From Pseudomonas sp. Ga0074129 (GTDB lineage Bacteria; Pseudomonadota; Gammaproteobacteria; Pseudomonadales; Pseudomonadaceae): a stretch of 64,000 nucleotides of DNA. The stretch is taken from contig LNDO01000083.1 in assembly GCA_001465025.1 (NCBI GenBank), positions 40,301-104,300 on the forward strand, in the 5' to 3' direction. A program made the position numbers and the translations under genes. The stretch's first letter is position 1; the number at the start of each line of letters is the position of its first letter. This document shows, in pieces, positions 61,379-64,000 of this stretch. The notes below the pieces were generated by a model that worked only from the letters and a program-made list of their open reading frames with translations, was not told the origin of the DNA and ran no database searches.

Positions 61379-62254
61379 ATGCACCCACTCGTAAAATGGA
61401 CCGCCCTAACCCTGGCCATCTGCCTGCCGCTATCCGCCCAAGCGCACCGCGCCTGGATGCTGCCATCGGCCACCGTATTGTCCGGTGAAGACCCGTGGAT
61501 CACCGTGGATGCTGCAGTGTCCAATGACCTGTTCTACTTCGAGCACTTCCCGCTGCGTATTCAGGGCATCGGCAATCTCGACACCACGCCTGCTGGCGGC
61601 CCACCGGGCATGCGCCCACGTCCGGCTGCCGTGCTGCAACTGTTCGCCCCGGATGGCAGCGCCGCCCAAGCCGAGAACGGCAGCATCGGTCGCTACCGCA
61701 GCACCTTCGATTTGCACCTGACGCAGAAAGGCACCTACAAACTGGCCATCGCCAACAGCGGCCTGTTCGCCAGCTGGAAAGAAGGCAAGGAAAACAAGCG
61801 CTGGATGGGCAAGGCCGAAGACTTCGCCAAGCAAGTACCCGCCAACGCCGCCGAGCTGAAAGTGGCGCAGAACAACAGCCGCATGGAAGTCTTCGTCACG
61901 TCCGGCAACCCAACGGATACCGTGCTGAAAACCACCGGCGTAGGCCTGGAGCTGGCCCCCATCACTCACCCCAACGACCTGTTCGCCGGTGAAGCGGCTG
62001 AGTTCACCCTGCTGCTCGACGGCAAACCGGCTGCTGGCGTGGAAGTCAACGTGATCCCCGGCGGCAACCGCTACCGCGACGAGCTGGGTGACATTAAAAC
62101 CACCAGCGCCGCCGACGGCACCATCAGCATCACCTGGCCGAGCGCCGGCATGTATTGGCTCGAAGCCGAGCTGAGCAGCAAAGATGGCGTCGTAGCCCCG
62201 GCAACCGAACGCCGCGCCAGCTACAGCGCCACCCTGGAAGTGCTCGCCCCCTGA
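61379..62254 (+). CDS. DUF4198 periplasmic protein
   Basis: 291 aa. Signal peptide (LALTLAICLPLSAQAHRAWML-like start), then HRAWMLPSATVLSGEDPWIT with a conserved His at the mature N-terminus, and a C-terminal Ig-like domain (GVEVNVIPGGNRYRDELGDI). DUF4198/NikM-like proteins occur in metal-uptake loci. The stop TGA overlaps an ATG (TGATG) that was probably the start of the next gene. Confidence 0.82.
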   Translation: MHPLVKWTALTLAICLPLSAQAHRAWMLPSATVLSGEDPWITVDAAVSNDLFYFEHFPLRIQGIGNLDTTPAGGPPGMRPRPAAVLQLFAPDGSAAQAENGSIGRYRSTFDLHLTQKGTYKLAIANSGLFASWKEGKENKRWMGKAEDFAKQVPANAAELKVAQNNSRMEVFVTSGNPTDTVLKTTGVGLELAPITHPNDLFAGEAAEFTLLLDGKPAAGVEVNVIPGGNRYRDELGDIKTTSAADGTISITWPSAGMYWLEAELSSKDGVVAPATERRASYSATLEVLAP

Positions 62255-62260
62255 TGCACC

Positions 62261-62322
62261 CGTAGCCCGGATGCAATCCGGGGGATCAATTGCCGCCATC
62301 CCCGGATTGCATCCGGGCTACG
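62261..62322. repeat. Perfect palindromic repeat at the start of the flavoreductase gene
   Basis: Two perfect 23-base arms (62261-62283 and 62300-62322) with a 16-base centre, beginning CGTAGCCCGGATGCAATCCG. This is a typical pseudomonad GTAGCCCGGATG palindrome. It supplies the only in-frame ATG of the downstream gene (62271) and separates it from an older-looking start at 62254. Confidence 0.85.
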
Positions 62323-63914
62323 CCATCCAACCTAAAGCCGGTCTACTCGCATTGCTCGCCTTTCCCGCGCTTCACCCCTCTCTACGCCGCTGGCCACTGC
62401 CGATCTGCCTGCTACTGGCTGGCCTGTTGTTGTGGCTGCATCCGCCGCGCGAACTCAGCGCAGCCCTAATCGTCATCACCTATCTGGCCCTGTGCCTGCA
62501 CTACTGCTGGCCACAGCGCCGCCCATTGCTCGGCCAACACGGCGAACTGCTGATCGGCTACGCCAGTCAGGGCGGTCAAGCCCAAGATGTCGCCGAGCGC
62601 AGCTGTGCGCAATTGCTGGCCAGTGGCGTGCCCGCGCGCTGCATCGCCCTCAATCAACTGAGTCGCGCCGAACTGCAAACGCTTGATCGCCTACTGCTGG
62701 TGGTCAGCACCTACGGGGACGGCGAAACCCCGGACAACGCCGCACGCTTCGAGCACAGCCTGCTTGAACAACCGCCACTGCCACAGTTGCGCTACGCCAT
62801 CTTGGCCTTGGGCGACAGCCGTTATGCGCAATTCTGCGCCTTTGGCCTGCGCCTGCAACAACGCCTGCACACACTCAAAGCGCAGCCGCTGTTCGACCTG
62901 TTGCAAGTCGATTGCCTGGACGCCGGCACCCTACGCCACTGGCAACAACAGCTTGGCCACCTCAGCGGCAACAGCGATTTTGTCGACTGGCAACCGGCGC
63001 ACTATCGCCCTTGGCAACTGACGCAGCGCCAGTGCCTGAACCCCGGCAGCATCGGCGCACCGATCTATCACCTGCGCCTAAACAGCCCGGAGGCCGTGGA
63101 CTGGTGCGCGGGGGATATCGTCGAAATCGGCCCACGCCATGCTTCGCAGCGCGTCATCGACTGCCTGCAACAGCTCGACCTTGATCCGCAGCAGCGCCTG
63201 GCTGACGGCCAATGCCTGAGCGATGCAGTCAGTGCGCGTCACCTGCCCAGCCGGGGGCCAGATAAACAAAGCCTCGAATCCTGGCTCGCGACATTGACGC
63301 CGCTGCCGCACCGCGAATACTCCATCGCCTCCAGCCACGCCAGCGGCGCGCTCGATTTATTGGTGCGCTTGCAGCACCAGGCGGACGGTCGCCCTGGGTT
63401 GGGTTCGGGCTGGCTATGCCAACATGCCGACGTGAACAGCGCAATCGACCTGCGCATCCGGCATAACCCCGGCTTCCATGGCCCGGATGCCGATACACCG
63501 CTGATCCTGATCGGCAGTGGCAGCGGGCTGGCCGGTCTGCGGGCGCACCTGCAAGAGCGCGCCACTCATCCGCACTCACGCAACTGGCTGTTGTTTGGCG
63601 AACGCCATGCCGCCCACGATGCGTTGCTAAATGACGAGCTGAGCGCCTGGCAACACAGCGGCCACCTCGAACGCCTGGACCTCACCTACTCACGCGACGG
63701 CCATCCGCAGCGCTATGTACAAGATGCCCTGCATGCTGCCGCCAGCACCTTGCACACCTGGCTGGCCGACGGCGCGGCTATTTATGTATGCGGCAGCCTC
63801 GACGGCATGGGCCGCGATGTGGACGTTTGTCTGCGGCAACTGTTGGGAGATGAATACGTTGATGCGCTGAGTCAGGCGGGACGCTATCGGCGGGATCTTT
63901 ATGGCTATGTCTGA
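62271..63914 (+). CDS. Membrane flavodoxin/NADPH-flavin reductase (CysJ-like), start disrupted by repeat
   Basis: 547 aa from the ATG inside the palindrome; the first 20 residues are repeat-encoded. Two or three hydrophobic segments (LPICLLLAGLLLWLHPP; AALIVITYLALCLHYCW) precede a flavodoxin domain (GELLIGYASQGGQAQDVAER, STYGDGETPDNAARFE, ALGDSRYAQFCAFG), an FAD domain (REYSIASS, GLGSGWL) and an NADPH domain (LIGSGSGLAGLRAHLQE, YVCGSLDGMGRDVD). It resembles the reductase half of PiuB-like proteins. The ribosome site is poor; a TTG at 62352 or translation coupled to DUF4198 are alternatives. Confidence 0.8.
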   Translation: MQSGGSIAAIPGLHPGYAIQPKAGLLALLAFPALHPSLRRWPLPICLLLAGLLLWLHPPRELSAALIVITYLALCLHYCWPQRRPLLGQHGELLIGYASQGGQAQDVAERSCAQLLASGVPARCIALNQLSRAELQTLDRLLLVVSTYGDGETPDNAARFEHSLLEQPPLPQLRYAILALGDSRYAQFCAFGLRLQQRLHTLKAQPLFDLLQVDCLDAGTLRHWQQQLGHLSGNSDFVDWQPAHYRPWQLTQRQCLNPGSIGAPIYHLRLNSPEAVDWCAGDIVEIGPRHASQRVIDCLQQLDLDPQQRLADGQCLSDAVSARHLPSRGPDKQSLESWLATLTPLPHREYSIASSHASGALDLLVRLQHQADGRPGLGSGWLCQHADVNSAIDLRIRHNPGFHGPDADTPLILIGSGSGLAGLRAHLQERATHPHSRNWLLFGERHAAHDALLNDELSAWQHSGHLERLDLTYSRDGHPQRYVQDALHAAASTLHTWLADGAAIYVCGSLDGMGRDVDVCLRQLLGDEYVDALSQAGRYRRDLYGYV

Positions 63915-64000
63915 GTTAACTGTTGCCGCTCGTATAACCCAGCGATTCACTCAGGCAGATCAATGGGTTGAGCTGCGCTTTGTAGCGCTCAAGCAGGCGC
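63907..64000 (+). CDS. Unknown gene, cut by the window edge
   Basis: An ATG overlapping the end of the flavoreductase gene opens a frame for 31 codons to the edge (MSELTVAARITQRFTQADQW). In related loci the next gene is often an FAD:protein FMN transferase (ApbE), but these residues alone do not show this. Confidence 0.4.
   Translation, partial: MSELTVAARITQRFTQADQWVELRFVALKQA

Overview
This is 64 kb of chromosomal core from a Pseudomonas-type gammaproteobacterium. The assignment rests on gene order and sequence character together: a dcw cell-wall/division cluster with rnpB and rsmI behind it, lpoA-yraN-gmhA-dolP, rplM-rpsI-petABC-sspAB, miaB-ybeZ-ybeY-ybeX-lnt, thiD-thiE-hemL, moderately high GC, and Pseudomonas-style intergenic palindromes. 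I see no tRNA, rRNA operon, prophage, transposase or CRISPR array. The species cannot be named from the sequence alone.

Layout. 1-8.96 kb (minus): ftsW (partial), murD, mraY, murF, murE, ftsI, ftsL, rsmH, mraZ, nearly all overlapping, read from a sigma70-like promoter followed by a four-unit MraZ operator array. 9.26-9.61 kb: rnpB. 9.65-14 kb: rsmI (minus), then lpoA, yraN, gmhA and dolP (plus), an envelope group. 14-19 kb (minus): sspB, sspA, cytochrome bc1 (petA-B-C) and ribosomal genes rpsI and rplM. 19.2-34.4 kb: a mosaic of single genes (aldo-keto reductase, LCAD-like acyl-CoA dehydrogenase with a divergent GlxA-type regulator, DnaQ-like exonuclease, NYN protein, SDR, EEP hydrolase, periplasmic binding protein, HrpB helicase, FieF-like transporter, MAPEG protein, Lrp-type regulator). 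34.5-42.2 kb: a DUF2788 gene broken by a stop codon, a globin, RluE, an alcohol dehydrogenase, AMP nucleosidase and a TetR/AidB-like pair under a striking double palindrome. 42.3-44.7 kb: a 7TMR-DISM hybrid histidine kinase broken by a one-base frameshift. 45-55.2 kb: thiD, thiE, hemL, miaB and ybeZ-ybeY-ybeX-lnt with small unknowns. 55.3-57.6 kb (minus): 5-oxoprolinase genes pxpA, pxpB, pxpC. 57.8-64 kb: a CirA-like TonB receptor followed by PepSY, DUF2271, DUF4198 and membrane flavoreductase genes, with a further gene cut by the window edge.

Most of the window is housekeeping. The best candidate for a poorly described system is the last 6 kb. It looks like a metal-uptake locus that pairs an outer-membrane receptor with an inner-membrane reductase, whose PepSY and flavodoxin/FAD/NADPH halves are on separate genes with two secreted proteins of unknown function between them. 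A perfect palindromic repeat has landed at the start of the reductase gene, cutting off what looks like its original start codon. Other points for a second look are the two broken genes (DUF2788 and the kinase), a MITE-like element between lnt and pxpC with a 17-base flanking duplication, and the double-palindrome TetR operator. Several start codons were moved inward from the longest open frame on ribosome-binding-site or family-length grounds; this is noted per gene.
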